A DNA stretch of 43,473 nt from Mycocentrospora acerina (Eukaryota; Ascomycota; Dothideomycetes; Pleosporales). The stretch spans positions 1-43,473 of the forward strand of contig JAKUHH010000107.1 in assembly GCA_022701365.1 (NCBI GenBank). The letters are read 5' to 3'. Position 1 is the first letter of the stretch. The number at the start of each line of letters is the position of its first letter. Positions 10,875-20,780 of the stretch are shown here, one piece after another. The notes beneath the pieces are model-generated. The model ran no database searches. It saw only the letters and a list, made by a program, of their open reading frames with translations, and was not told the DNA's origin. The translations under genes and the position numbers were made by a program.

Positions 10875-12376
10875 TCAAAGCTCATACATCTTGAAACCTG
10901 TCACGTGTAGGATCGTGTGATCTAGCGACCATAATATGGCCCGGCCCTTTGCGTCCAACCTAAGCTTCTTGCGAGCTGTTTGCAACGGGAAGCCTGCCGA
11001 AGAGATTCCGTTATGCATGAAATGCTTCTGTAGAACGTATTCCATGCTCTGGTAGATCTGAATACTCATTTTAATACAAGCTTCCCGGAGTGCGTTTTTG
11101 TGAATTTTTGCGCTACGCGCTGATTGCTCCAACTACGGATATTTTTCCACTAAGCTTCGCGTATTTGCTAGGCAGAAAAGCTGGGAGGTCAACGAGCAAA
11201 TGGTTTTATTAAGAGTGCTTAAATCTTGGAACCAAGATAACATAATACTGCTTTCATTGTTGTTTTCAACCGTCAGACACTAGTAGAGCGGCGATAAGTT
11301 GCGCTTTAAAGTTGAATTATACCAGAGTTCGATATGCATTATTATCTTTATAAGTTCGTTCACGAGTTCCTTTGCAACTTCTACAGTGGCGTCCGTCGTA
11401 AGGACTGTTTTTCGAACAATCGACTTTCTCCAGGATCTTTGGAATATGTGCCGCTGAACCTAGGACGTCTTACAATGGTGTAGCATTATGGCGTTGAAAG
11501 GGCATCTGGATCCAAGAATCATTTGCAAGAAGGGTCGATTTGCGAAGAACAAAAGCTTTGAGGATTTAGCACGTGAAATAGTGAGATAAGAATGTAAACA
11601 ATTGTACAGTGCGTACATACCAATATTAGGTCTGAATCTATGAAAACAGTGTATTAAATATTAGAGATGAAGAATTCGGATGTCGAGACTTGAATAATTT
11701 TGCTTACACCCTCTACATGCACGAGCCAGCTAGACATACATGTTGTTGAAAGGACCTAATGGTCACTCCCGTGTCGTTAGTGCGTCATTGTGCCAACGGG
11801 CTATGGAAGTCTTGAGGAGGCAATCTTTGCAAGTCTACGCGGTCTTACCTCAACGAGAGCCAGACACATGACCGCTACCACGAGTTTGTTTCTATGGAAG
11901 TTCCTAATAACTACCATGCTTTGCCCCCAAAAGTGGAAACTAAGCTGATGCTGGGTCGATATTAGATAGAATATGTCTTTGCCGGTTCGAAAAGTGGTAA
12001 TGGACAATGCAAAGGTACTCAATGCCAAGTGCAAACACTCAGCAGATTGGCAAGTCACATAAGCAGTCAGCGCAGGTAGGGCCATAACCGATGAGCCGCA
12101 CACTAGAGGAGATTTTGCAGGTGATGTGGCAATCTTAAACTCCGTCTCATACATAGGTACATAGTTGCGTAGAATCATCGAGATTTCTCCTTGTATATGA
12201 GTTAGGCCAACACGACATGCACGGGGCATGAATGACAAGCAGTCAGCGATTCTAACGATGCTTTGGGAATTTTTCGGTGGATCGTTGAATTTAGCGGGAC
12301 TTAAGGCCAAATTACGAGATGTTGACATGCATGCCGATGGTGACAGCGATGGCTGCGAAGCTGGTGTTGTGCGCAA
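10875..12376 (-). pseudogene. fungal-specific (Zn2Cys6-type) transcription factor, decayed
   Basis: Fragments in collinear order on the minus strand match the fungal-specific regulator domain. 12376-11849 carries a helical block ending LVVAVMCLALVE. A 93-bp intron follows (11848-11756, GTAAGA donor, CTAAC branch, TTAG acceptor). Exon 11755 onward reads SSWLVHVEGVSKIIQ, the family W-x-x-H-x-x-G segment, then meets stops. Next comes about 11560-11380 with R-K-S-x-L-x-x-D-S-W and a premature TAA where a Gln is expected (PL*DVLGSAAHIPKILEKVD). The last readable piece is 11132-10875. Frame changes and at least two stops show it is dead. No N-terminal C-x2-C-x6-C zinc cluster was found upstream, so the DNA-binding end is lost or unreadable. 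It sits between the NmrA-like and MBL genes and may have been their regulator. Confidence 0.65.
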
Positions 12377-12941
12377 TTAATTTACTTTTTCTGCCAATTT
12401 AATCGTTATAAACGGCAAATATAGAGATTTAGAATATCCTTCACCGTCTCGCTTATTACGTAGATGTTGCAAACATGAAAGAAGCTTGCTCTCAGACTGT
12501 AAGATAGACAGGGAATTAAGCGATAATAAAATAACAAGTGAACCGACATCGAGTCATGGCTAACATGCGAACTGACGTGAAGTTTCAGCTTTCGATAAGT
12601 ATGGCATAGATTTTTTTTCTGACTTTCGTGGCTACAGCTGAAGCTGTCGCAGTAAAAACTAAAATGTGACATTAGTTAGAGTTCTCGACTAAGCTTCGGG
12701 ATTTAACACCGAAAGCAGATGATATAAGTGGAACCAGTCTCGACATGACAGTGACTATAGTTGAGAAAAAAGTATTGCCGAGGATTGAAGCATCATGCGT
12801 TCATTCGTGTGGCAACTAGGAAAGAAGCCGTGGTTGACATAAAAGCGGGGTCTATCTAATCAAGACAATGGTTGTGGGTCGGCTTTTGCAACTCTTTCAG
12901 GCTTAGCGTTAATAGTCGGTAGTGCGGCGCGCGTTGCTATA
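12377..12941. other. intergenic, nothing recognised
   Basis: Region upstream of the decayed regulator. It was searched for a zinc-cluster exon on the minus strand without success. The small minus-strand ORF at 12406-12672 has no recognisable features and an odd composition. Confidence 0.5.
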
Positions 12942-13104
12942 CTATGCTACCCCCTGAAGTTTAAGCTATTTGCCACCTTTGATCATATCTGAGAATACTC
13001 TCGGATTGGTTGAAGGGCAGTAGTCAGCAGATCTGACGAATGAAAGGATCTATCTCATAGCAACAAATAGTGGAGAATGGCTTCTACTTCGGGGGGTAGC
13101 ATAG
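12942..13104. mobile_element. 163-bp MITE with TA target duplication
   Basis: Imperfect terminal inverted repeats of about 19-20 bp, left CTATGCTACCCCCTGAAGT and right (as reverse complement) CTATGCTACCCCCCGAAGT, are flanked by TA on both sides (12940-12941 and 13105-13106). There is no coding sequence. The ends resemble those of the MITE at 19455-19624. TA duplication and the C-run termini point to a Tc1/mariner-Fot/pogo type parent. It lies in the region between the decayed regulator and the MBL gene, about 275 bp upstream of the MBL start. Confidence 0.75.
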
Positions 13105-13254
13105 TAATCTTGCGGGTGCACCTCTTCGCTCCTGAAAATTTGCATCTAATTGTGCAACAAAGTCTTCCTGGTCAAACAAATATGTGGAATTGAGAAACCT
13201 GATTTAAAATACAAGCTTACGCTTAAGAAGCTACTAGTCAACAATAGAGCCAAG

Positions 13255-13260
13255 TATAAA
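13255..13260 (+). promoter_or_regulatory. candidate TATA box for the MBL-fold gene
   Basis: TATAAA about 125 bp upstream of the ATG at 13380, similar spacing to the candidate at the isochorismatase-like gene. Confidence 0.4.
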
Positions 13261-13379
13261 TCTAATCGTTGCGTTTTTTAATTCAATGATCAACAACAAG
13301 CTCCGACTTCCCTTAACAAAGTCATCCATCACCAAGATTTTCAATTTTCAACCTATTTCTATAACGAACATCTGCGACC

Positions 13380-14216
13380 ATGTCTGCCTCCACGTTTAAG
13401 AACAAGGTCACAATCACTCACATCGGGACTGCTACAGCTGTCCTCAATATTGATGGCATTACCTTTCTTACTGACCCGTTCTTCTCTCCTGCCGGTAGTG
13501 AATGGCCAACCTTATCCGGCTTACCGCCGTTGAAGGTCCATAAAGACCCCGCTCTGAAAATGGACCAACTTCCTTACATTGACGCCGTTCTTTTGAGTCA
13601 CGAGAACCATCCTGATAACCTTGACGAGCTCGGACGCCAGCTATTAGATGGCCGCCATGTTTTTACGACGAATGATGGCGCGAAAAACCTTTCCCCTAGA
13701 CCATGTGTCCTCGGGTTCAACGATTGGGAAGAGAAAGATGTTCGTATCGCCGGAACCACTTTCCACATCACAGCTACGCCCTGCAAGCACTGGCCCGGTC
13801 AAGAGTGCGTCGGATTCATTGTGAACACCGAAAGCTTTGGAATCGCACCCAACGGTCGCCCTAATGCAGTCTATTTCTCCGGCGATACCGTATACATTGA
13901 AGAACTCGCCAAGATGGCTGAGAAATATCACATCGCTGTCGCTATAATGAACTGCGGTCAAGCGACCGTCTACGAGTTCGATGCGGAGGGTCAACCAGGT
14001 CATTCAGACGATGTCCTGCAAATCACTATGGGTGGCAGTCAAGCCGCTCATCTCTTCCGCGATATCAAAGCAGATGTACTAGTACCTATGCACTACGAGT
14101 CATGGGACCACTTCAAACAACACAAGGAGGGGCTTTCAGCAGAGTTCGAAGAGGAAGGTATCTCCACAAAGGTCCGCTGGCTTCAGCCTGGTAAGTCGGT
14201 AGAGATCAACCTATAG
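13380..14216 (+). CDS. MBL-fold metallo-hydrolase (UlaG-like)
   Basis: Single-exon gene of 278 residues with a good start context (GACCATGTC). Beta-lactamase-fold landmarks are present: ITHIGTATAVLNIDG (about 12-26) and LTDPFFSP (30-37). The metal-binding loop is SHENHPDNLD with His74, His77 and Asp79. His137 lies in CKHWPG, Asp169 in FSGDT and His238 in PMHYESW. The loop reads H-E-N-H-P-D-N, where relatives commonly read H-D-H-H-x-D-N, so one expected His is Asn76. Whether both metal sites are still filled is uncertain. No signal peptide is seen, so it is probably cytosolic. Relatives hydrolyse lactones, phosphodiesters or similar esters; substrate unknown. It lies upstream of, and in the same direction as, the MFS transporter. 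Confidence 0.9.
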   Translation: MSASTFKNKVTITHIGTATAVLNIDGITFLTDPFFSPAGSEWPTLSGLPPLKVHKDPALKMDQLPYIDAVLLSHENHPDNLDELGRQLLDGRHVFTTNDGAKNLSPRPCVLGFNDWEEKDVRIAGTTFHITATPCKHWPGQECVGFIVNTESFGIAPNGRPNAVYFSGDTVYIEELAKMAEKYHIAVAIMNCGQATVYEFDAEGQPGHSDDVLQITMGGSQAAHLFRDIKADVLVPMHYESWDHFKQHKEGLSAEFEEEGISTKVRWLQPGKSVEINL

Positions 14217-14898
14217 AGACGAAAACGCAAAACGAGGATCAAGGCATTGAAGCTAGATCGCAGTGTAGCAGATGTTTGCATGACAGCTAGTTTAAATGAT
14301 GTGTTTTGAGATTCTGAAGTAGAGTTAGAAATAAATTTTGAATGAGAATAAATCCACAAGTCGATTAAACGTCACTTGATCAACATAAGACATATTCTTC
14401 GCAACGAGAAGGGTTCATGTATCATTAACTGACAGCAGAGAATACAATGCACTAATTTGATCAGTATTTGGGCACATGTACTATGAAAACAATTATTTCT
14501 GAACTTTTGTGCTCTCAACTTAAATTCTCAAGTTAACATGAGATGAAAGATTGGTGTTCACGTCTATTCCATCACTTCATGCCATGCTAGATCCAAAGCC
14601 ATGACCAGGACCAAGCCATATGTGCTAGGTCGCATTCGTACAAGGTTCGGCTTTTGTCACCGCTTCGAATATAGCACTGTAGCATGAGGAAACATGCAGT
14701 CTTCTTGGGGAAAATAATTACGTCAGTGCTTGATTTCAAATCGGAAAAAATTTACATCATAGCTCGTCGCGCCATTAAAAGTTAAAACGCATTATTTAAA
14801 TAACATTCTTAAGACAATTAAAACCTGCGATAATATCTAAAAATCAAGACAGCTCACCTCTCGCTCATTAGGGAACCGAACAGACAGCATCAAGTAAG
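14217..14898. other. intergenic between MBL and MFS genes, nothing recognised
   Basis: About 680 bp, moderately AT-rich, presumably holding the terminator of the MBL gene and promoter of the MFS gene. No repeat or small ORF could be supported. Confidence 0.6.
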
Positions 14899-16408
14899 AT
14901 GATGCAAGACCATGAAATCAAACTGCCTCCAATGGCCGTTTTGTCTACGTCTGTACATGCCGGTTCAAAATCGACAAACGAATTAACTCCGACTTTGAAT
15001 ATCGAACTACCGCAAAACATTGTCGTTGCCAACGTAGCATCAGAAGGAGGTTGGGCAGCCTGGTTAGCAGGTGTGTGAATTTTTTGGAGATAAGTCCGAG
15101 TGAAGTCTAACTAATTGCTTCATTAGTTGTAGCTCTCTTCCTCGCCATCTTGAATACGTGGTAAGTTACTCGCTGCATATGATCCCATTTGTTTGGAGCT
15201 GATCGGTACATCATAGGGGTATGATGGTCTCGTTTGGAGTCTTCCAAACCTACTATGTGTCGACATTACATCAAGAGCGTTCAGATATTGCGTGGATTGG
15301 CTCACTAGCCGTTTTTCTCCTCTTCTTCATGGGCATCGTCAGTGGTCGCCTCACAGACGCAGGATATTTTCGCATAACAACAATCATTGGAACGATTCTA
15401 GTCGTATTCGGAACCTTCATGACATCGATTTCCAAGACTTACTGGCAAATACTCCTTGCCCAAGGAGTTTGTACGGGTCTAGGCAATGGCTTCCTACTCA
15501 CACCCATGTCAACTCTTGTCACCACCTACTTCAAAAGGAGGCTCCCGCTCGTTATGGGAATAGCGGCTTGTGGGAGCGTAACTGGAGGTCTCATCTACCC
15601 TAGCATGGTACGAACACTACTGCCAACAATCGGCTTCGGATGGAGCTTACGTGCGATCGGTTTCATACAATTGGCGACGCTTGCTATTGCCCTAGTATGC
15701 AGTGAGCCAAGGTCTATCTCTAACAAGGCAGGTCCAATACTTGACTGGACTGTCTTCAAAGATACAGCCTTCACTTTACTCTTGGTTGGGTCATTTTTGG
15801 TCAGTGCCGAATTTGCTTCCCTAATCTATACAGACATTATACTTACAAAGGTGTAGGCATTCCTAGGCGTCTTCTTTCCATTCTTTTTTTTGAGCTCTTA
15901 TGCCCGAGATAAAGGAGGAATGAATTATACTGATTCGCTCAATCTCACGCTTACTTTGAATGGCATAGGATTCGTGGGTCGTTTACTACCCAGTGTACTT
16001 GCCCGTTTCATCGGCACATTGAACGTATTCATTATAATGATATTCGCTTCCGCAATTTGCATGTTTACTTGGATACCCGTTCGTTCGACACTTGGCTTGT
16101 ACGTATGGACTGCCATGTACAGTCTATCTGTAGGTGGAATCCAGTCACTGTCCCTAGCTGTGATCCCTGTCATAAGCTCGGACATGTCGAAAATCGGAGC
16201 ACTGGTTGGAATTATATTCGCAGCTATTGGAATTGGCGCATTGATTGGATCTCCAGTCTGTGGTGTCATTATTGCTTTGAATGGTGGCTCATATGTTGGA
16301 GCACAAACATTTTCAGGGAGTGCCTTGGTTGCTGGAGGCTTAGTAATACTCGCGGCACGTGAGGCCAAAAGACGGCAAATCCAAAAGAATTTATGGGTAA
16401 AGATATGA
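14899..16408 (+). CDS. MFS transporter, monocarboxylate porter type, 4 exons
   Basis: Exons are 14899-15070, 15127-15160, 15217-15799 and 15857-16408, giving 446 residues. Introns are 56, 56 and 57 bp with donors GTGTGT, GTAAGT and GTCAGT. Splicing restores EGGWAAWLAVVALFLAIL (49-66) and NTWGMMVSFGVFQTYYV, the start of TM1 and the conserved fungal MCT signature. The third intron is a multiple of three and contains a TAG at 15854-15856. Removing it gives VGSFLAFLGVFFPFFFLSSY, continuous with family sequence, so the gene is not broken. The N-terminal ~48 residues are hydrophilic, then about 12 membrane segments follow with the usual central loop. Family members move monocarboxylates or small organic metabolites across the plasma membrane; the substrate is unknown. 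Start ATG 14899 is followed by a second ATG at 14902. Confidence 0.88.
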
Positions 16409-17141
16409 TCTCTTTTAAAAATGTGAACATTACTTGAGTTTAAGTAACAAAAACGTTGAATAGAATTAAGTAGAGGAAAGGCTATCTAAAGCGTAGCTAG
16501 GTAAGGTGTGATAGTAAGGAGCTACTGCTGAGTCGAAGCAATAAGATATATGTATGTCTCCTTTTGCTTCTGCTTACAGAGCTATATAAGATTTCTTCAA
16601 ACGTTAAGTCACTTCAGCAATATACAATTATAACCTATATTTAGAATGAACTTCTTACTAGCTATATGGTGTTAATATGAAGTACCTAAAGAAAAAATCT
16701 GGCTTCATCTAACTACTAATGTTACAAAAGGATAGCAGTAATAATTGCTGTTCTTAATAAAGAATACTAACTCCTTTCTTTCTTTTTCTTTCTGTTAATT
16801 AAATTTAATTTTAAATACAGCATAAGAAAGACTTTTAGGTCTCACTTATAAATATTATTTTTCTACTTTTATTTCTTAACTTAAATTAAGAACCTTTTTT
16901 AAAAGAACAAATTCACGATAAATCATTCTTTAGACATTAGTGAATCTTTCAGAGTGGTTTTTTAAACACTAGTAATAAATAAGATGTCGTCCTTTTATAT
17001 ATTCTAATACAGTTCGTGTGTCTTTTAGAGTGCTTACAAGCGGAGAGTAACCATAAATCTAAGTCTGCATACAGTGAGATTATAGCGACAAAGTAAAGCA
17101 TTGAAGCTCTAGCCGTCAATGTTGAACATTCCTGGAATACG
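16409..17141. other. AT-rich intergenic, possible decayed repeat
   Basis: Composition turns AT-rich after the MFS stop. 16480-16680 has the general look of an LTR or other repeat edge but no pair or terminal motif could be established. A pyrimidine run lies at about 16770-16796. No gene recognised. Confidence 0.4.
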
Positions 17142-18582
17142 GCGGAAGACACTAACGCTTCTCAACCTGTAAACCTCACAATTAGTGTGCCTTCTCGATT
17201 GCTCTTTATCTTGAATCTTAAGAACATCGAAAATTCTAATATTTTCCTTACCGAAGTATATGGGAAATCGTATACCTACGCCAACCTGAGTTATTGCTGG
17301 AGCAAGATGGACTCTCAGTGGTTGTGCACCGGATTCGAAATCGATCAGTACCTTCATTTTATTGATCGCAAGTGCCTTTCAACTATGTTCTGCAACTATG
17401 TAACTATTGCAGCCACTTTGAATATACATTATATCTACATCGACGCGTTTTGTATACTTCAAGATAGTTCTTCAGATTGGGCTATTGAATCTGCGAAGAT
17501 GCGCAGGATTTTTCAAAGATCTGCACTCACGATAGCCGCTGCAAGGAGTTCTAATAGTGATGAGGGTTGCTCTATGATATATACCGATCACTGATCGGCA
17601 TGCATAGACACACAAGTAGTATCAGTAAATAGCCATGTTCTTTTTTCAAACATATGGACAGATTACGCCCTGGTCTTATCTGTCTTCAAACTCTATTACA
17701 GAGAGGTTCAATCAGCCGGCTTTACATAGCCCCAGGGGTCTCTGATCCTGGTACTACCCCCCATGATGATCTATTTAATGTCGGCGTTCTCTACAGTCCA
17801 CCATCTCGGCGCGCTTGGGTGCTTCAAGAGAAAATACTTTCCTGTCAAACGATTTATTTTGCATAGTCCCAAATATTCTGGGAATGTGATCATTATAGAC
17901 TGAGCGAAGAATACTGGCCACAGAAAGAGAATAATCATGTATACCCATACTGGCCTATCGCAGGCCACTTGATAATGAGAGAACGATTGAGCGATGGTAC
18001 ATGGGCATAGTAGGGTCTTATATGGAGCTCAATCTCACTGAGAATACAGACAAGTTGGTTGCAATCAGTGCAATTGCAAGAGCAGCGTACATGAATTGAA
18101 AGATAGACTATTGTGCTGCCTTGTGGAAAGATTGCAACGTGGCAGGTCTGCTATGGAAACGTAGTGGTCATGGATATAAGGGTAGGACTTTATCGTGCTC
18201 GTCGTAGTTATGGGCTTCTCAAGATTCATCGTTTAATTACAAATTTGCCGATTTTAGACATGGCAGAAACCTGTCTTATCAGCCCAAATTCATTGATGTG
18301 CATACTGAATCGAGCCAATTCAATCGGTTTAGTGAAGTTCAAAATGAACAATTAAAGTTGGACAACGTGCTGTCTTTGGCACAGGTTGGACTCTCCTTAA
18401 AGGGATCCTATCCGAGAAGCATATTACAAGAAGAACTAACCTTCTTTAAAAAAATGGGTATAAAGATCTGGTATGCAGATGCAATAATAGATGATAAGTT
18501 TTCAATAGGTTACGAGGTAACAGTTACTCACTTATGTAATTACTTTCAGAATTTAGTGAGACTATTGCTCAAACTAGTATAA
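17142..18582 (+). pseudogene. HET-domain (heterokaryon incompatibility) protein, decayed
   Basis: Collinear fragments match the HET domain and downstream region. At 17187-17594 are PSRLL, YANLSYCWS, TIAATLNIHYIYIDAFCILQ, DWAIESAKMRRIFQRSALT and IAAAR, corresponding to family LSYCWG, Y-x-W-I-D-x-x-C-I-x-Q and the M-x-x-I-Y block. At 17654-17866 is RRAWVLQEKILSCQTIYF, the family R-A-W-x-x-Q-E block, then a TAG. FWECDHYRLSE follows. Later RWYMGIVGSYMELNLTENTD (about 17990-18050) and KLVAISAIARAAY match the usual post-HET region, broken by further stops near 18100 and 18210. Start and 3' end are uncertain. HET proteins trigger self/non-self recognition and cell death. This copy is inactivated by several stops and frame changes. 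Confidence 0.8.
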
Positions 18583-18699
18583 GGCAAGCTACAGATGTAC
18601 CATAAAGTTAGGATTATGAGTTAAAACTTTCACCATGTTGTTTCAAGATTTGTATCACGTTTACTGAGAGAATAACAAGAAAGAACCTTAACATATTAT

Positions 18700-18865
18700 T
18701 TTATGCTTCCTAGTATAAAAGGCATGGTCAGCCAACACTCGTACATCATCAGGTGTATAAGCACGTGAGTATTCACCGCCAATGAAGTCTCTGAGTACTA
18801 CATTCCTAATAATACAAAAAGTTTCTCCTGATTGTTCTCTCACACCTAGGATTCTAGGATCATGT
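18700..18865 (-). pseudogene. relic of an unidentified protein (paired with 27855-27975)
   Basis: On the minus strand an open stretch reads HDPRILGVREQSGETF then CIIRNVVLRDFIGG, EYSRAYTPDDVRVLADHAF. A weaker version (KQSGGTCFIIRSVGLRDYIG) is found on the plus strand at about 27855-27975. The shared amino-acid pattern suggests both derive from a once-coding sequence present in more than one copy. I do not recognise the family. Upstream and downstream frames are closed. Confidence 0.4.
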
Positions 18866-19398
18866 GTAAGGTAAGAAATTCATCAACGAAGTTAGATGCG
18901 GTTAAGATGGATATCGCGATTTGTTCGTTATGAATGACATGGAGAGCTAGGTGTCGTCACCGCTGTGGGGCAAGGCAATTAGTCGTCAGGTAAATGGGAC
19001 ATAGCTAATGTTCTATTGCTACCAGTAGTTACACATCTTGTGTTGAGTGTAGAAGCGGTCGTGCTATCAGAAGATAGCGATTTACATAGTTTGGCTGGTT
19101 TAATGTGCGATAGAAAAAGGGCGAATTTCGTGCAGCTGTATCTTGAACAGTAATAGTGTGACCGACATTTTTCAATCACATTTCTGATTTTAAAAGTTGA
19201 ATCTCAATTACAGTAACATGATGTTAAATATGTATTGCTTTAATTAATTTTGACTGATGCATCATTTTAGAAATATCGTTTGAAAAGCTATGTTCTTTAC
19301 ATATCCATCCCCAGCTCGGGTGCCTGGCGTTGTGTAGTGAGGAAACCAACACAATCTGAAGACTACAATCAGGGCTGTTTTAAAGCGCTGGCAGACTT
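18866..19398. other. intergenic, nothing recognised
   Basis: No convincing coding region. The minus-strand ORF at 18979-19179 shows no family features. It borders a short tandem repeat and a MITE. Confidence 0.5.
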
Positions 19399-19441
19399 AA
19401 ATTGCTCTAAAATTGCTCTAAAATTGCTCTAAAATTGCTCT
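19399..19441 (+). repeat. 11-bp tandem repeat, four copies
   Basis: About four near-perfect copies of AAAATTGCTCT directly upstream (13 bp) of the left end of the MITE at 19455. Confidence 0.9.
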
Positions 19442-19454
19442 AATTGAGGTCTTA

Positions 19455-19624
19455 CTATGGTGACCCCCAGAAGTTTTCCCAAATCGCCATTCGGTGCAGG
19501 AAGTATAGGAATAGCTTGTGATTAGTCGAATATGGTTGTTTCCATCATCTCTATCCAATAGGGGAGGTTCCACTAAAAGTGGACTGAGGTGGCGATTTGG
19601 GAAAACTTCTGGGGGTCACCATAG
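19455..19624. mobile_element. 170-bp MITE with perfect 35-bp TIRs and TA target duplication
   Basis: The left end begins CTATGGTGACCCCCAGAAGT and continues through TTTTCCCAAATCGCCA to about 19489. The right end (about 19590-19624) is its exact reverse complement. Flanking dinucleotides are TA on both sides (19453-19454 and 19625-19626). The interior is about 100 bp and non-coding. Near-identical ends imply recent mobility. The TIR shares the CTATG..ACCCCC..GAAGTTT pattern with the MITE at 12942-13104. Parent is likely a Tc1/mariner-Fot/pogo transposase, absent from this window. Confidence 0.9.
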
Positions 19625-19734
19625 TAAATGTGAGAAAACAAGGCAAAGAGCCGTTTTCTGGTCTGAAGACAGATATCTGACCTATTAGATAGCTTATGTT
19701 CTAAAGAATCCCACTAGGCAATCGAGTCGCGGGG

Positions 19735-19971
19735 TTGGGGGGGAGGAGGGTGTCAGGACAAGATTTCCTAAGTGATTGGCACGCAAACCTTGTTAGACTT
19801 GGGTTGGCGCTAGAAGGTTTAGAAGATCTAGGCGAGTGGCGCCCAAATGGGACGGCAAAAGTGGAGCTTCGGGCATTGACGAAAGAGGAAGGTGCAGACG
19901 TCGTGAAGCGGCTTCCGCCTTCTGCCTCGAACTATCTACTACTATCACTGTCACCACCCCGCTGTCAATAA
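19735..19971 (+). pseudogene. possible coding remnant, unidentified
   Basis: An open stretch with protein-like, acidic/Leu-rich composition, including FLSDWHANLVRLGLALEGL, DLGEWRPNG and KVELRALTKEEGADVVKRL, ends in a stop at 19969-19971. It begins in a G-run without a convincing start and has no partner exon that I could identify. GC content is higher than its surroundings. It could be a gene fragment or a chance ORF. Confidence 0.3.
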
Positions 19972-20780
19972 CACAAATTCGCGCAGTATAGCCGTTCATC
20001 TTCGCTTGCTGGCGCACCCAAGGTAAATACCGGTCATGTTCTCGGTTCGAGACAATGAATGAACGAGCGCTTCCAACGCAATGTCACAATTGATGCAACA
20101 ACATGACTGATTCATTATCAGTGTTACTACGGCAGGTTGACCGCCAGTGACATTACGAGATACTCTAAGACATGGGGTTCGAGACGCGCAATAGATTATG
20201 ATGGATTGCCAACATCAAAACGGAACCAATCCCATGCGAGGCAACTCGTAAACAAATGTCACGACCTGATTTAACTACCAATCAATATTAAGTTACCTAT
20301 TTTTTTCACTCCTGGAGTGCATCGAAAAAGTTCTCATCAATTTCCGGCAGAGGCTAATTTAGCGCGTTATGCCTGAAATACTGAAGCGTATACTCCGTGT
20401 CTACCTTTCGTAGCTTGCGATTATAGTGAACTGCCTCCTTCGGCAGCGGCGTAGTTTTTGGCGTTACTGGCGTAATTGAGGCGACGGCAAAAGCCTATTG
20501 TGCAATAGTTTCTACGTATTCAAGGAACAAGTCGGCCACGCGACTAGGGCAGTGGCCAACGGGATGATAAGGGTTGCTTCCACCTTCCGAAACTGGAAAG
20601 GCTCTGGGCGATAGCGCGCCACCCCAATGCTTATCGTAGGCTTGGTGGGATAGCGCGTGAACGCGCCGGAAGTGCGTTGCTTGACATTGACAAGCATCGC
20701 CAAGCTATAAGAAGCCTTACTATCGCGTGCTCTTTTCCTGTATTGCATTATTTTTTTATCCCTTAGCAGGGTCATCTTCG
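19972..20780. other. intergenic, promoter side of the POT transporter
   Basis: Balanced composition, no recognisable gene. The minus-strand ORF at 20512-20808 overlaps the POT start and lacks family features. Confidence 0.5.

Noticed and set aside
12406..12672. Minus-strand ORF as N-terminal exon of the regulator with the zinc cluster
   Set aside because: No C-x2-C-x6-C pattern and a Ser/His/Tyr-rich composition unlike a DNA-binding region.
13644..14003. Minus-strand ORF of 119 residues inside the MBL gene
   Set aside because: Shadow of the plus-strand coding frame with no family features.
15854..15856. Premature stop making the MFS gene a pseudogene
   Set aside because: A GT..AG intron of 57 bp (15800-15856) removes it and restores family sequence on both sides.
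20035..20060. GGTTCGAGAC resembling a tRNA B box
   Set aside because: No matching A box or foldable cloverleaf around it; no tRNA or rRNA gene was found in the window.
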